Shown in pieces: positions 17,107-24,243 of a stretch of 45,280 nt of DNA. Numbering within the stretch: the first letter of the stretch is position 1; each line of letters opens with the position of its first letter. The notes under the pieces were generated by a model that saw only the letters and a list, made by a program, of their open reading frames with translations, did not search any database and was not told the origin of the DNA. Origin of the DNA: an uncultured Clostridia bacterium (GTDB lineage Bacteria > Bacillota > Clostridia > Oscillospirales > Oscillospiraceae); assembly GCA_946186375.1 (NCBI GenBank), contig CAMHMZ010000019.1:1-45280 (forward strand), written 5' to 3'. A program made the position numbers and the translations under genes.

Positions 17107-18405
17107 ATGAACGAACGCAACCAAGAGCTTCTGGAGTTTATCGCCGCGAGCCCCACGGCCTTCCACGCGGCTGAGAATATAGAGAAAACGCTGCAGCGCG
17201 CGGGCTTCGAACGATTGTGCGAGGGACATGACTGGCACTTGACGCTTCCCGGGAAATACTACGTCGTGCGCAACGGCTCCTCCGTTATCGCGCTCGATCT
17301 GCCCGAGCGCTTCGAGGGCTTTCACCTCATGGCCGCCCACACCGATTCGCCCAGCTTCCGCCTGCGCGAGCAGCCGGAGACCGAGAGCGCCGGGCTCTAC
17401 ACGCGCCTGAGCGTGGAGAAATACGGCGGCATGCTCTGCTCGAGCTGGCTGGACCGGCCGCTCGGCGTGGCCGGGCGCGTCCTCGTGCGTGAAGAGGGTA
17501 AGCTCGTCACGCGCCTCGTGCATCTCGACCGCGATCTGCTGCTGATCCCGAACCTCGCCATCCACATGGACCGCTCCGCCAACGACGGCAAGAGCTACGA
17601 TATGCGCACGGACATGCTGCCGCTCTTCGCGCTCTCGTCCTCCGGGGCGAAGCTCGACAAGCTCCTCGCCGCGGAGCTCGGCTGCGCGGAGGAGGACATC
17701 GTCAGCCGCGAGCTCAGCCTCTGCCTGCGGGAGAGGGGCTGCGTCTGGGGCGCGGAGGAGGAATTTATCTCCGCCCCGCATCTGGACGATCTGCAGTGCG
17801 TGTTCGGCTGCCTGCAGGGCTTTCTGCAGGCCGGCGCGCGCGAGAAGGCGGCGGTCTTCTGCGCCTTCGACAACGAGGAGGTCGGCAGCGGCACCCGCCA
17901 GGGCGCGGACTCGGCCTTTCTGGAGGACACGCTCGTGCGCGTCTGCGCCGCCCTCGGCAAAACCGACGCGCAGTACCGGGCCATCCTCGCGCACAGCTTC
18001 ATGGTCTCGGCCGACAACGCCCACGCCGTGCACCCCAACCACCCCGAATATGCCGACACCTGCGACCGCCCCGTGCTCAACGGCGGCGTCGTTATCAAGT
18101 ATAACGCCAACCAGCGCTACACGACCGACGCCGTGTCCGCCGCGGTGTTCACCGAGCTCTGCCGCCGCGCCGGGGTGCCCGTGCAGCGCTACTCGAACCG
18201 CCCCGACATCCCGGGCGGCTCCACGCTGGGACACATCAGCATGGCCCACGTCGCCGTGCGGATGCTGGACATCGGCCTGGCGCAGCTGGCGATGCACTCG
18301 GCCTTCGAGACGGCCGGCGCGCGCGACACCGAAGCGCTCGTCCGCGCGGCCGCGGCCTTCTACTCCAGCGCCTGCCGCATCACCAGCGACGGGATCGAGC
18401 TTTGA
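17107..18405 (+). CDS. apeB: M18-family aminopeptidase
   Basis: 432 residues, the normal length for M18 enzymes; AAAAGGAGAAG precedes the ATG. Visible motifs are the metal ligands H78 and D80 in MAAHTDSP, the APHLDDLQ segment, the catalytic pair E257-E258 in FDNEEVGSGTRQG (D255 onward), AHSFMVSADNAHAVHPN and the C-terminal GHISMAHVAVRMLDIG. The enzyme removes N-terminal residues from peptides in the cytoplasm using two metal ions. It is divergent from the M3 peptidase. Confidence 0.93.
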   Translation: MNERNQELLEFIAASPTAFHAAENIEKTLQRAGFERLCEGHDWHLTLPGKYYVVRNGSSVIALDLPERFEGFHLMAAHTDSPSFRLREQPETESAGLYTRLSVEKYGGMLCSSWLDRPLGVAGRVLVREEGKLVTRLVHLDRDLLLIPNLAIHMDRSANDGKSYDMRTDMLPLFALSSSGAKLDKLLAAELGCAEEDIVSRELSLCLRERGCVWGAEEEFISAPHLDDLQCVFGCLQGFLQAGAREKAAVFCAFDNEEVGSGTRQGADSAFLEDTLVRVCAALGKTDAQYRAILAHSFMVSADNAHAVHPNHPEYADTCDRPVLNGGVVIKYNANQRYTTDAVSAAVFTELCRRAGVPVQRYSNRPDIPGGSTLGHISMAHVAVRMLDIGLAQLAMHSAFETAGARDTEALVRAAAAFYSSACRITSDGIEL

Positions 18406-18444
18406 ATTCAGAAACACAGGAACACAGAGAAACAGGGATAAGAC

Positions 18445-19248
18445 ATGAAACGACTGATCTGCATCCTACTCGCGATCGCAATGACGCTGTCGCTCACCGC
18501 CTGCGGCGACGGCGGCTATAAGATCAAAATCCTGATGACCCTCGTGGAGCAGGACTACTCGCTGGCCTTCCGCAACGACGACCAGCTGCGCGACTATGTC
18601 GTGGCCGCCATCGAGGAGCTCAACGCCGAGGGCAAGGTGGACGAGCTGAGCCGCAAGTGGTTCGGCGACAACATCATCCGCTTCGGCAAGAAGGCCGACG
18701 CCCTCAGCAAGCTTGCGCCTCCCGAGCCGCACAAGTTCCTTCTGGGCGTGGACATCAATTCCTTCCCCATGGCCTACGTGCAGGACGGCACGAACTACTG
18801 GGGCTATGACGTGGAACTGGCCCGCGCCGTGTGCGACAAGCTCGGCTGGGAGATGCAGGTCATCCCCATCGAGAAGGAGAACGTCTACGTCGAGCTCTAT
18901 TCCGGCAATATCGACTGCGCCTGGGGCGGCATCGCGCTCAATGAAAAGGAGCTGGCCGACGGCAAGTACACCGAGTACGGCCCCTATGTGCACAACGACA
19001 TCGTCGTCGCCGCGCGCGACGGCTCGCGTGTCTGGAACAGCGCGCGTCTGAGCGGGCGCAACATGGCCATGTGCACCACGCCCGAGGCTATGAACGCGCT
19101 GGAGCAGGACGAAAAGCTCATGAACCGCCTCGGCCAGATCACCCGCCTCGTCGGCGGCACGACCGAGTGCTTCGCCTATCTCTACGCGGGCGACTGCGAC
19201 GCCGTGCTGACCGACAGCACCGCCGTCTATTACTACAATTCGCATTGA
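18445..19248 (+). CDS. Amino-acid-type solute-binding lipoprotein, apparently circularly permuted
   Basis: 267 residues; lipobox LTAC with C20. The order of segments is unusual for this (SBP_bac_3) family. Residues about 25-76 (DYSLAFRNDDQLRDYVVAAIEELNAEGKVDELSRKWFGDN) match what is normally the C-terminal end. A linker (77-96) follows, and then the normal N-terminal start of the mature domain, KFLLGVDINSFPMAYVQDGTNYWGYDVELARAVCDKLG. The protein stops at CDAVLTDSTAVYYYNSH, just where the C-terminal segment would normally continue. It therefore reads as a circular permutation and not a truncation, since both parts are present once. No permease or ATPase gene is adjacent. The ligand is unknown. 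Confidence 0.75.
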   Translation: MKRLICILLAIAMTLSLTACGDGGYKIKILMTLVEQDYSLAFRNDDQLRDYVVAAIEELNAEGKVDELSRKWFGDNIIRFGKKADALSKLAPPEPHKFLLGVDINSFPMAYVQDGTNYWGYDVELARAVCDKLGWEMQVIPIEKENVYVELYSGNIDCAWGGIALNEKELADGKYTEYGPYVHNDIVVAARDGSRVWNSARLSGRNMAMCTTPEAMNALEQDEKLMNRLGQITRLVGGTTECFAYLYAGDCDAVLTDSTAVYYYNSH

Positions 19249-19268
19249 TCCTGAACAGGGGGGAACCG

Positions 19269-20111
19269 ATGAAAACCCGCATTGCCATTGCTTTCACGCT
19301 TGCTCTCACGCTGCTCCTGTCCGCCTGCGGCGCCGCCGCGCCCGCGGTCACGGATCCTCTGACCGTGACGATCCTCTCCATCGGCAAGGCCGACGCCATG
19401 TTTCTCACCTGCGGGGACGCGACCATGGTCATCGACGCCGGGGAGACCGACGACGGCAAGGAGCTTGTCAACGCTCTGGCCTGGCAGGACCGGCAGCGCG
19501 TGGACGTGCTGATCATCACGCACTTTGACAGAGACCATGTCGGCGGGGCGGCGCGCCTCGTCAAGAAGCTCGAGGTCGCCCGCGTGATCCTGCCCGCCTA
19601 TGAGGGGCAGAACGAGGAATATCAAAACCTCCTCGCGGAGCTGGAAAAGAAGGGCATCGAGCCGGAGCGCCTCACGAAGGAGACGCGCTTCACCCTCGGC
19701 TGCGCCGAGGTGCTGGTCGAGCCGCCCGCCGCCTATCCGGCCGAGATCACCGGGGACTCCGTGGATAACGAGCTCTCCCTCATCACCACGGTCACGCACG
19801 GCTCCCAGCGCCTCGTCTTCACGGGCGACGCCGAGAAGGGGCGGCTGCAGGAGTATCTCGCGGGCAGCCCTGCGCCCTGCACCTTTCTGAAGTTCCCGCA
19901 CCACGGGGATTACAACAAGGCCCTGCCCGAGCTTGTGCAGGCGCTGAAGCCCTCGTACACCGTCATCTGCGACTCGGCCAAGAACCCGGCCGAGGAGCGC
20001 ACCCTCGCCCTGCTGGAGCGCGAGGGCGTGACGTGCTATGAGACAAAGGACGGCGCCGTGCGCATCGAGAGCGACGGCAAAAGTCTGACGCTCACCCAGG
20101 CGGAAAATTGA
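19269..20111 (+). CDS. Metallo-beta-lactamase-fold lipoprotein (ComEC C-terminal-like)
   Basis: 280 residues. The ATG at 19269 is chosen because GGGGGGAA precedes it and a lipoprotein signal follows (LSAC, C20). The metal motif is THFDRDHVGG (H85, D87, D89, H90), and further ligands are likely in VFTGDAE and KFPHHGDYNKA. This motif set fits the ComEC/Rec2-type metallo-beta-lactamase domain, here free-standing and outside the membrane. Family members are hydrolases, many acting on phosphodiesters. It is 20 bases after the permuted binding protein and probably in one transcript, ended by the next terminator. Confidence 0.85.
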   Translation: MKTRIAIAFTLALTLLLSACGAAAPAVTDPLTVTILSIGKADAMFLTCGDATMVIDAGETDDGKELVNALAWQDRQRVDVLIITHFDRDHVGGAARLVKKLEVARVILPAYEGQNEEYQNLLAELEKKGIEPERLTKETRFTLGCAEVLVEPPAAYPAEITGDSVDNELSLITTVTHGSQRLVFTGDAEKGRLQEYLAGSPAPCTFLKFPHHGDYNKALPELVQALKPSYTVICDSAKNPAEERTLALLEREGVTCYETKDGAVRIESDGKSLTLTQAEN

Positions 20112-20120
20112 ACATTTTTG

Positions 20121-20163
20121 GCAAAGAGCCCGCCCGGCGACACAGCCGGGGCGGGCTCTTTGC
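20121..20163 (+). terminator. Terminator after the metallo-beta-lactamase-fold lipoprotein
   Basis: Long GC-rich hairpin, GCAAAGAGCCCGCC... pairing with ...GGCGGGCTCTTTGC with a small bulge. Confidence 0.75.
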
Positions 20164-20225
20164 AGTTTTCAGAAGTCAGTTTTCAGAGATAAACGGGAGT
20201 TTAGCGCTGAGTTCATAATGAAGCC

Positions 20226-20272
20226 GTAGGGGCGGCCCTAAAGGACTAGCTTCGCGTCGCTATCAGCCGCCC
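20226..20272 (+). repeat. REP-like palindrome, type A, interrupted
   Basis: GTAG at 20226-20229, then the left arm GGGCGGC, then about 22 inserted bases (from CCTAAAGG to TTCGCGTC), then GCTATCAGCCGCCC. Removing the insert restores the type A palindrome. Confidence 0.6.
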
Positions 20273-20294
20273 GCGGACACGGTGCAGGCTCGGC

Positions 20295-20317
20295 GGACGA
20301 GCAATGCTCGTCCCTAC
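20295..20317 (-). repeat. REP-like palindrome, type C
   Basis: Palindrome GGACGAGCAATGCTCGTCC (20295-20313; arms 8, loop 3) with the minus-strand foot GTAG (CTAC at 20314-20317). Same geometry as type A with different arm sequence. Confidence 0.65.
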
Positions 20318-20337
20318 GGGGGGCGCAGCCTCTTTTC

Positions 20338-20363
20338 GTAGGGGCCGACGCCCTCGGCGGCCC
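20338..20363 (+). repeat. REP-like palindrome, type B, plus orientation
   Basis: GTAG at 20338-20341 followed by a 22-base hairpin (20342-20363): GGGCCG-A-CG, loop CCCT, CG-G-CGGCCC. The identical 26 bases occur inside the RAYT gene at 28587-28612. Confidence 0.75.
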
Positions 20364-20390
20364 GGCAGGAAAAGTCAAAGAATATGAGAT

Positions 20391-20434
20391 AATCCCCGGC
20401 GAATTCGTAGAATGATACGTTTTCGCCGGGGATT
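20391..20434. repeat. Long hairpin between the type B palindromes
   Basis: A 13-base-pair perfect stem AATCCCCGGCGAA / TTCGCCGGGGATT around an 18-base loop. It shares GGCGAATTCGTA with the hairpin at 30688-30734. Confidence 0.55.
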
Positions 20435-20461
20435 TGTTCGCATTTTTCGCTTGTACTGCGC

Positions 20462-20487
20462 GGGCCGCCGGGGGCGTCGGCCCCTAC
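20462..20487 (-). repeat. REP-like palindrome, type B, minus orientation
   Basis: Hairpin at 20462-20483 and CTAC at 20484-20487. It differs by one base from the minus-strand copy inside the RAYT gene (28767-28792). With 20338-20363 it forms an outward-facing pair. Confidence 0.75.
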
Positions 20488-20623
20488 GAAGTGAACGTCA
20501 TTTTTCGCGTTTTATCCCCCGTTCCCTTTCATTCCTCTCTCCTAACTCCTAATTCCTCATTGCTTTCAAACTCCAATTTATCGTTTTCCTGAAAACTGAA
20601 ACCTAAAAACCTCTTCACATTTG

Positions 20624-20652
20624 TTGACCGCGGGGAAAACGCGTGGTAAAAT
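20624..20652 (+). promoter_or_regulatory. Promoter of the methyltransferase gene
   Basis: TTGACC at 20624-20629, a 17-base spacer, and TAAAAT at 20647-20652. It supports the start at 20684. Confidence 0.65.
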
Positions 20653-20683
20653 ACCATGAATCATTATGGACAGGGGAACGGCT

Positions 20684-21544
20684 ATGTGGATCGCGGACAA
20701 CTGGCGTGATTTTGAGGTGCTCGACTGCTCGAAGGGCGAGAAGCTGGAGCGCTGGGGAGACTACTATCTTGTGCGCCCCGACCCGCAGGCGATCTGGGAC
20801 ACGCCGCGGCGCAACGTCCACTGGAACGACCGCGACGCGCGCTATCGCCGCAGCGAGACCGGCGGCGGCAGCTGGGACAAGGGCAGACTGCCTGAGAGCT
20901 GGAAGATCCGCTACGGGGAGCTCAGCTTCCGGGTGCGCCCCATGAACTTCAAGCACACGGGCCTCTTCCCGGAGCAGGCTGCCAACTGGGACTGGGCGAT
21001 GGCAAAGATCCGCGCGGCCGGGCGGCCCATCAGGGTGCTCAATCTCTTCGCCTATACGGGCGCGGCCACGGTGGCCTGCGCCAAGGCGGGCGCGGAGGTC
21101 TGTCACGTCGACGCGGCCAAGGGCATGGTGGCCTGGGGCAAGGAAAACGCCGCCGTCTCCGGGCTGTCGGAGGCGCCCATCCGCTGGATCGTGGACGACT
21201 GCGCCAAGTTCGTCGAGCGGGAGATCCGCCGCGGCAAGCGCTACGACGCCATCATCATGGACCCGCCCTCCTACGGGCGCGGCCCCGGCGGCGAGGTCTG
21301 GAAGCTGGAGCAGAACCTCTGGCCCTTCGTCTCGCTCTGCGCGGGCGTTTTGTCGGACGAGCCGCTCTTCGTCCTCATCAACTCCTATACGACGGGGCTT
21401 TCCCCCTCAGTGCTCAGCTACGTCAGCGAGAGCATTTTTGCCAAAAAGTTCGGCGGGCGCTCGGAGAGCCGGGAGCTCGGCCTGCCCGTGACCGACAGCG
21501 GGCTCGTCCTCCCCTGCGGAGCGAGCTGCCGCTGGGAGGCCTGA
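20684..21544 (+). CDS. Class I SAM-dependent methyltransferase (RlmI/RlmK-like fold)
   Basis: 286 residues. The ATG at 20684 is chosen over one 18 bases earlier because CAGGGGAA is correctly spaced. The SAM-binding motif is VLNLFAYTGAATVACAKAGAEVCHVDAAKGMVAWGKENA and the catalytic-loop motif is IIMDPPSYGRGPGGEVW. The N-terminal ~100 residues form a substrate-side domain without a PUA motif I can recognise. Such enzymes often modify rRNA; the target here is unknown. It is a single-gene unit between a repeat island and the MITE-like element, whose first base is the last base of its stop codon. Confidence 0.85.
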   Translation: MWIADNWRDFEVLDCSKGEKLERWGDYYLVRPDPQAIWDTPRRNVHWNDRDARYRRSETGGGSWDKGRLPESWKIRYGELSFRVRPMNFKHTGLFPEQAANWDWAMAKIRAAGRPIRVLNLFAYTGAATVACAKAGAEVCHVDAAKGMVAWGKENAAVSGLSEAPIRWIVDDCAKFVEREIRRGKRYDAIIMDPPSYGRGPGGEVWKLEQNLWPFVSLCAGVLSDEPLFVLINSYTTGLSPSVLSYVSESIFAKKFGGRSESRELGLPVTDSGLVLPCGASCRWEA

Positions 21545-21704
21545 TACTATGATCTGATAGAAAGCAGACAATCTTTGCGGCTGGATTTGAGCCATGCTTC
21601 GTTATCGTCCTTGGCAATACACGAAGTATTCCCTGCGGACGATGCCTCGCCTGACACAAATCCGTCTCGCAAATCTTTGTCTTCTTCTTATCAGATAATA
21701 GTAT
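21544..21704. mobile_element. MITE-like element with 46-48-base terminal inverted repeats
   Basis: Left end (21544-21589) starts ATACTATGATCTGATAG. The right end (21657-21704), read on the opposite strand, starts ATACTATTATCTGATAAG; both run inward to GGATTTG with a few mismatches and indels. The centre also contains shorter inverted segments, so the whole 161 bases can fold on itself. It encodes no protein. A related shorter element lies at 9612-9670. No target duplication could be confirmed. Confidence 0.6.
21677..21704 (+). promoter_or_regulatory. Weak candidate promoter in the right end of the MITE-like element
   Basis: TTGTCT at 21677-21682, a 16-base spacer and TAGTAT at 21699-21704, 30 bases before ecfA1. 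No better promoter is seen in the gap. Confidence 0.25.
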
Positions 21705-21733
21705 GAATAGAAGATCGGAAATTTGGGATCACT

Positions 21734-22564
21734 ATGACTGTCATTCAATTTGAACAAGTACATTTCACCTACCCCGGCGAGGAGCATGAAAGCCTCTGCG
21801 GCGTCGATCTGCAGATCGAGGCGGGGACCTTCGTGGCCGTCCTGGGGCATAACGGCTCCGGCAAGTCGACGCTGGCCAAGCACATGAACGCCATCCTCAC
21901 GCCGACGGAGGGGCGCGTGCTCGTGCGCGGCGTGGACACGGCGGACGAGGAGAGGCTTCTCGACGTGCGGCGCAGCGTGGGTATGGTCTTCCAGAACCCC
22001 GACAACCAGATCGTCGCCAACGTCGTCGAGGACGACGTCGCCTTCGCGCCGGAGAACCTCGGCGTTGCGCCGGAGGAGATCCGGCGGCGCGTGGACGAGG
22101 CGCTGGAGACCGTCGGCATGTCGGAGTTCAAGCAGCACGCGCCGCATCTTCTCTCCGGCGGACAGAAGCAGCGCGTCGCCATCGCGGGCGTGCTGGCCAT
22201 GCAGCCGGAGATCATCGTCCTCGACGAGCCCACCGCCATGCTCGACCCGCAGGGGCGGCGCGAGGTCATCTCCACGGTCACGCGCCTCTGCCGCGAGAAG
22301 GGGATGACCGTCGTGCTCATCACCCACCACATGGACGAGTGCATCGGCGCCGACCGGCTCGTCGTCATGTCCAACGGCCGCATCGTCGCCGACGGGGCGC
22401 CCGCAGAGGTCTTCAGCCGGGTCGAGCTCATGGAGCAAGAGGGGCTGACCGTACCGGAGACGACGCGCCTGCTCTATGACCTCAACGCCGAGGGTCTTGC
22501 GCTGCCGCTCACCGCGCTGGAGATCGACGCGTGCGCCGAGCTGATCGCAGAGAAGATACGATAA
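21734..22564 (+). CDS. ecfA1: Energy-coupling factor transporter ATPase 1
   Basis: 276 residues. Walker A GHNGSGKST (38-46), Q-loop GMVFQNPDNQIVA, signature LSGGQKQRVAIAG, Walker B IIVLDEPTAMLDP, switch histidine in ITHHMDE. The motifs and the neighbouring second ATPase and EcfT identify the group II ECF energising module, shared by several vitamin or metal S components. No S component gene is in the window. The gene order ecfA1-ecfA2-ecfT-truA is common in Firmicutes. Confidence 0.93.
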   Translation: MTVIQFEQVHFTYPGEEHESLCGVDLQIEAGTFVAVLGHNGSGKSTLAKHMNAILTPTEGRVLVRGVDTADEERLLDVRRSVGMVFQNPDNQIVANVVEDDVAFAPENLGVAPEEIRRRVDEALETVGMSEFKQHAPHLLSGGQKQRVAIAGVLAMQPEIIVLDEPTAMLDPQGRREVISTVTRLCREKGMTVVLITHHMDECIGADRLVVMSNGRIVADGAPAEVFSRVELMEQEGLTVPETTRLLYDLNAEGLALPLTALEIDACAELIAEKIR

Positions 22565-22590
22565 TCATTCCGCCATACAGGAGATTTCAT

Positions 22591-23451
22591 ATGCCTGAAC
22601 TTCGCATCGAGGCTCTGACGCATGTCTACAGCGCAGGGACCCCGTTTCAGAAAACCGCGATCGAGAACATCGATCTGACCATCCCGCAGGGGCAGATGGT
22701 GGGGCTGCTGGGGCACACCGGCTCCGGTAAATCCACCTTCATCCAGCACCTCAACGCCCTTCTGCAGCCGAGCTCCGGGCGCGTCCTCTGCGACGGGAAA
22801 GACATCAACGCCGACAAATACAGCCGCCGCGACGTCAAGTGGCAGGTGGGGCTCGTGTTCCAGTACCCGGAGTACCAGCTTTTCGAGGAGACGGTGTATA
22901 AGGACATCGCCTTCGGCCCGAAGAACCACAAGCTCAGCGACAAGGAGATCGACGAGCGCGTGCGCGAGGCAGCGCACTTCGTCGGCGTGGACGAGGCGCT
23001 CTTCGAGCGCTCCCCGCTGGAGCTCTCCGGCGGGCAGAAGCGGCGCGTCGCCATCGCGGGCGTGATCGCCATGCGCCCGGGCGTGCTGATCCTCGACGAG
23101 CCGACGGCCGGGCTCGACCCCGCCGGCTGCCGCCAGATCCTCGACAACATCATGGACTACCGCGAGAAGACCGGCTCCACGGTCATCCTCGTCAGCCACA
23201 ACATGGACGACGCGGCGCGCCTGGCTGAGCGGCTCATCGTCTTCGACCACGGGCACGTCGCCATGGACGGCACGCCCGAGCAGGTCTTCGCCGAGCCGGA
23301 GAAGCTCGTGTCTATCGGGCTGAACGTCCCGCAGCCGTCCGCCATCGCCATGGCGCTGCGGCAGCGCGGCGTGCCGCTCGAGGGCTCCATTTACACGCAC
23401 GGACAGCTGCTGCGGGCCGTCCTCCGGGCAAAGGAGGCGAGCGCATGCTGA
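22591..23451 (+). CDS. ecfA2: Energy-coupling factor transporter ATPase 2
   Basis: 286 residues. The ATG at 22591 is chosen because CAGGAGATTT precedes it and LRIEALTHVYSAGTPFQKTAIENIDL is the usual EcfA2 start. Walker A GHTGSGKST (41-49), Q-loop GLVFQYPEYQLFEETV, signature LSGGQKRRVAIAG, Walker B LILDEPTAGLDP. The QYPEYQLFE form is typical of the second ATPase, so it pairs with EcfA1. It overlaps ecfT by 7 bases. Confidence 0.93.
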   Translation: MPELRIEALTHVYSAGTPFQKTAIENIDLTIPQGQMVGLLGHTGSGKSTFIQHLNALLQPSSGRVLCDGKDINADKYSRRDVKWQVGLVFQYPEYQLFEETVYKDIAFGPKNHKLSDKEIDERVREAAHFVGVDEALFERSPLELSGGQKRRVAIAGVIAMRPGVLILDEPTAGLDPAGCRQILDNIMDYREKTGSTVILVSHNMDDAARLAERLIVFDHGHVAMDGTPEQVFAEPEKLVSIGLNVPQPSAIAMALRQRGVPLEGSIYTHGQLLRAVLRAKEASAC

Positions 23452-24242
23452 AGGATATCACGCTCGGTCAGTTCTTCCCCGGCGATACGCTCGTGCACCG
23501 GCTCGATGCGCGCACGAAGCTGATCTGGCTGCTGTTATATATCGTGGCGCTCTTCCAGGCCAAGAGCTGGTGGAGCTATGGGCTCGTGATCGCCGTGACG
23601 GTGCTGTGCATGGCCGTGTCCCGCATCAGCCCGAAGAACATCTTCAAGGGCCTCAAGCCCATGCTCTTCATCATCGTGCTGACGGGCCTGCTGAACATTT
23701 TCTACACCACCGGCACGCCCATCCTGCCCGGCTGGATCGTCACCTGGGAGGGCATCGGCCGCGCCGTCGCGATGATTTTGCGCATCACGCTCCTCATCGC
23801 CGGCACCTTCCTGCTGACCTATACGACAAGCCCCATCGCACTCACGGACGGGCTGGAAAAGCTCCTCACCCCGCTCAAAAAGCTGCACGTGCCCGTGCAT
23901 GAGATGACCATCATGATGAGCATGGCGCTGCGCTTCATCCCCACGCTCATCGAGGAGACGGACAAGATCATGTCCGCGCAGAAGGCCCGCGGCGCCGATT
24001 TCGAGACCGGCCGCCTCATCGACCGGGCCAGGGCGCTGCTGCCGATCCTCGTGCCGCTCTTCGTCTCGGCCTTCCGCCGCGCCGACGAGCTGGCCGTGGC
24101 GATGGAGAGCCGCTGCTATCACGGCGGCGAGGGCCGCACCCGCATGAAGCAGATGAAGCTGCAGAGCATCGACTATCTGGCGCTGATCTTCGGCCTCGTC
24201 TTTCTCGCGGCGGTCATCGTGCTGAGACATTTTGGATTATAA
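23445..24242 (+). CDS. ecfT: Energy-coupling factor transporter transmembrane protein
   Basis: 265 residues; start overlaps the end of ecfA2, with AAAGGAGGCGAGCG upstream. The N-terminal GDTLVHRLDARTKLIW is the EcfT signature, followed by membrane segments. The coupling helices carry the motif AQKARGADFETGR and, more C-terminal, ESRCYHGGEGRTRM, where the two ATPases dock. It completes the energising module. Confidence 0.93.
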   Translation: MLKDITLGQFFPGDTLVHRLDARTKLIWLLLYIVALFQAKSWWSYGLVIAVTVLCMAVSRISPKNIFKGLKPMLFIIVLTGLLNIFYTTGTPILPGWIVTWEGIGRAVAMILRITLLIAGTFLLTYTTSPIALTDGLEKLLTPLKKLHVPVHEMTIMMSMALRFIPTLIEETDKIMSAQKARGADFETGRLIDRARALLPILVPLFVSAFRRADELAVAMESRCYHGGEGRTRMKQMKLQSIDYLALIFGLVFLAAVIVLRHFGL

Positions 24243-24243
24243 C

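Larger units (their letters stand above)
20164..20612. repeat. Repeat island in the 572-base gap before the methyltransferase
   Basis: No gene is seen. From left to right: TTTTCAG tract with AGATAAACGG and AGTTTAGCGCTG blocks (as at 1-108 and 8825-8922); a type A GTAG palindrome interrupted by an insert (20226-20272); a type C palindrome (20295-20317, minus); an outward-facing pair of type B palindromes (20338-20363 plus, 20462-20487 minus) enclosing a long hairpin (20391-20434); and a CTGAAAA tract (20591-20611). Confidence 0.75.

Noticed and set aside
15468..17174. Open frame of 568 codons opposite the M3 peptidase
   Set aside because: No domain, and the opposite strand has the HEAGH zinc motif, promoter and ribosome binding site.
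20164..20612. Possible CRISPR array
   Set aside because: The repeats are of different families and orientations, with no regular spacing or unique spacers, and no cas genes are present.
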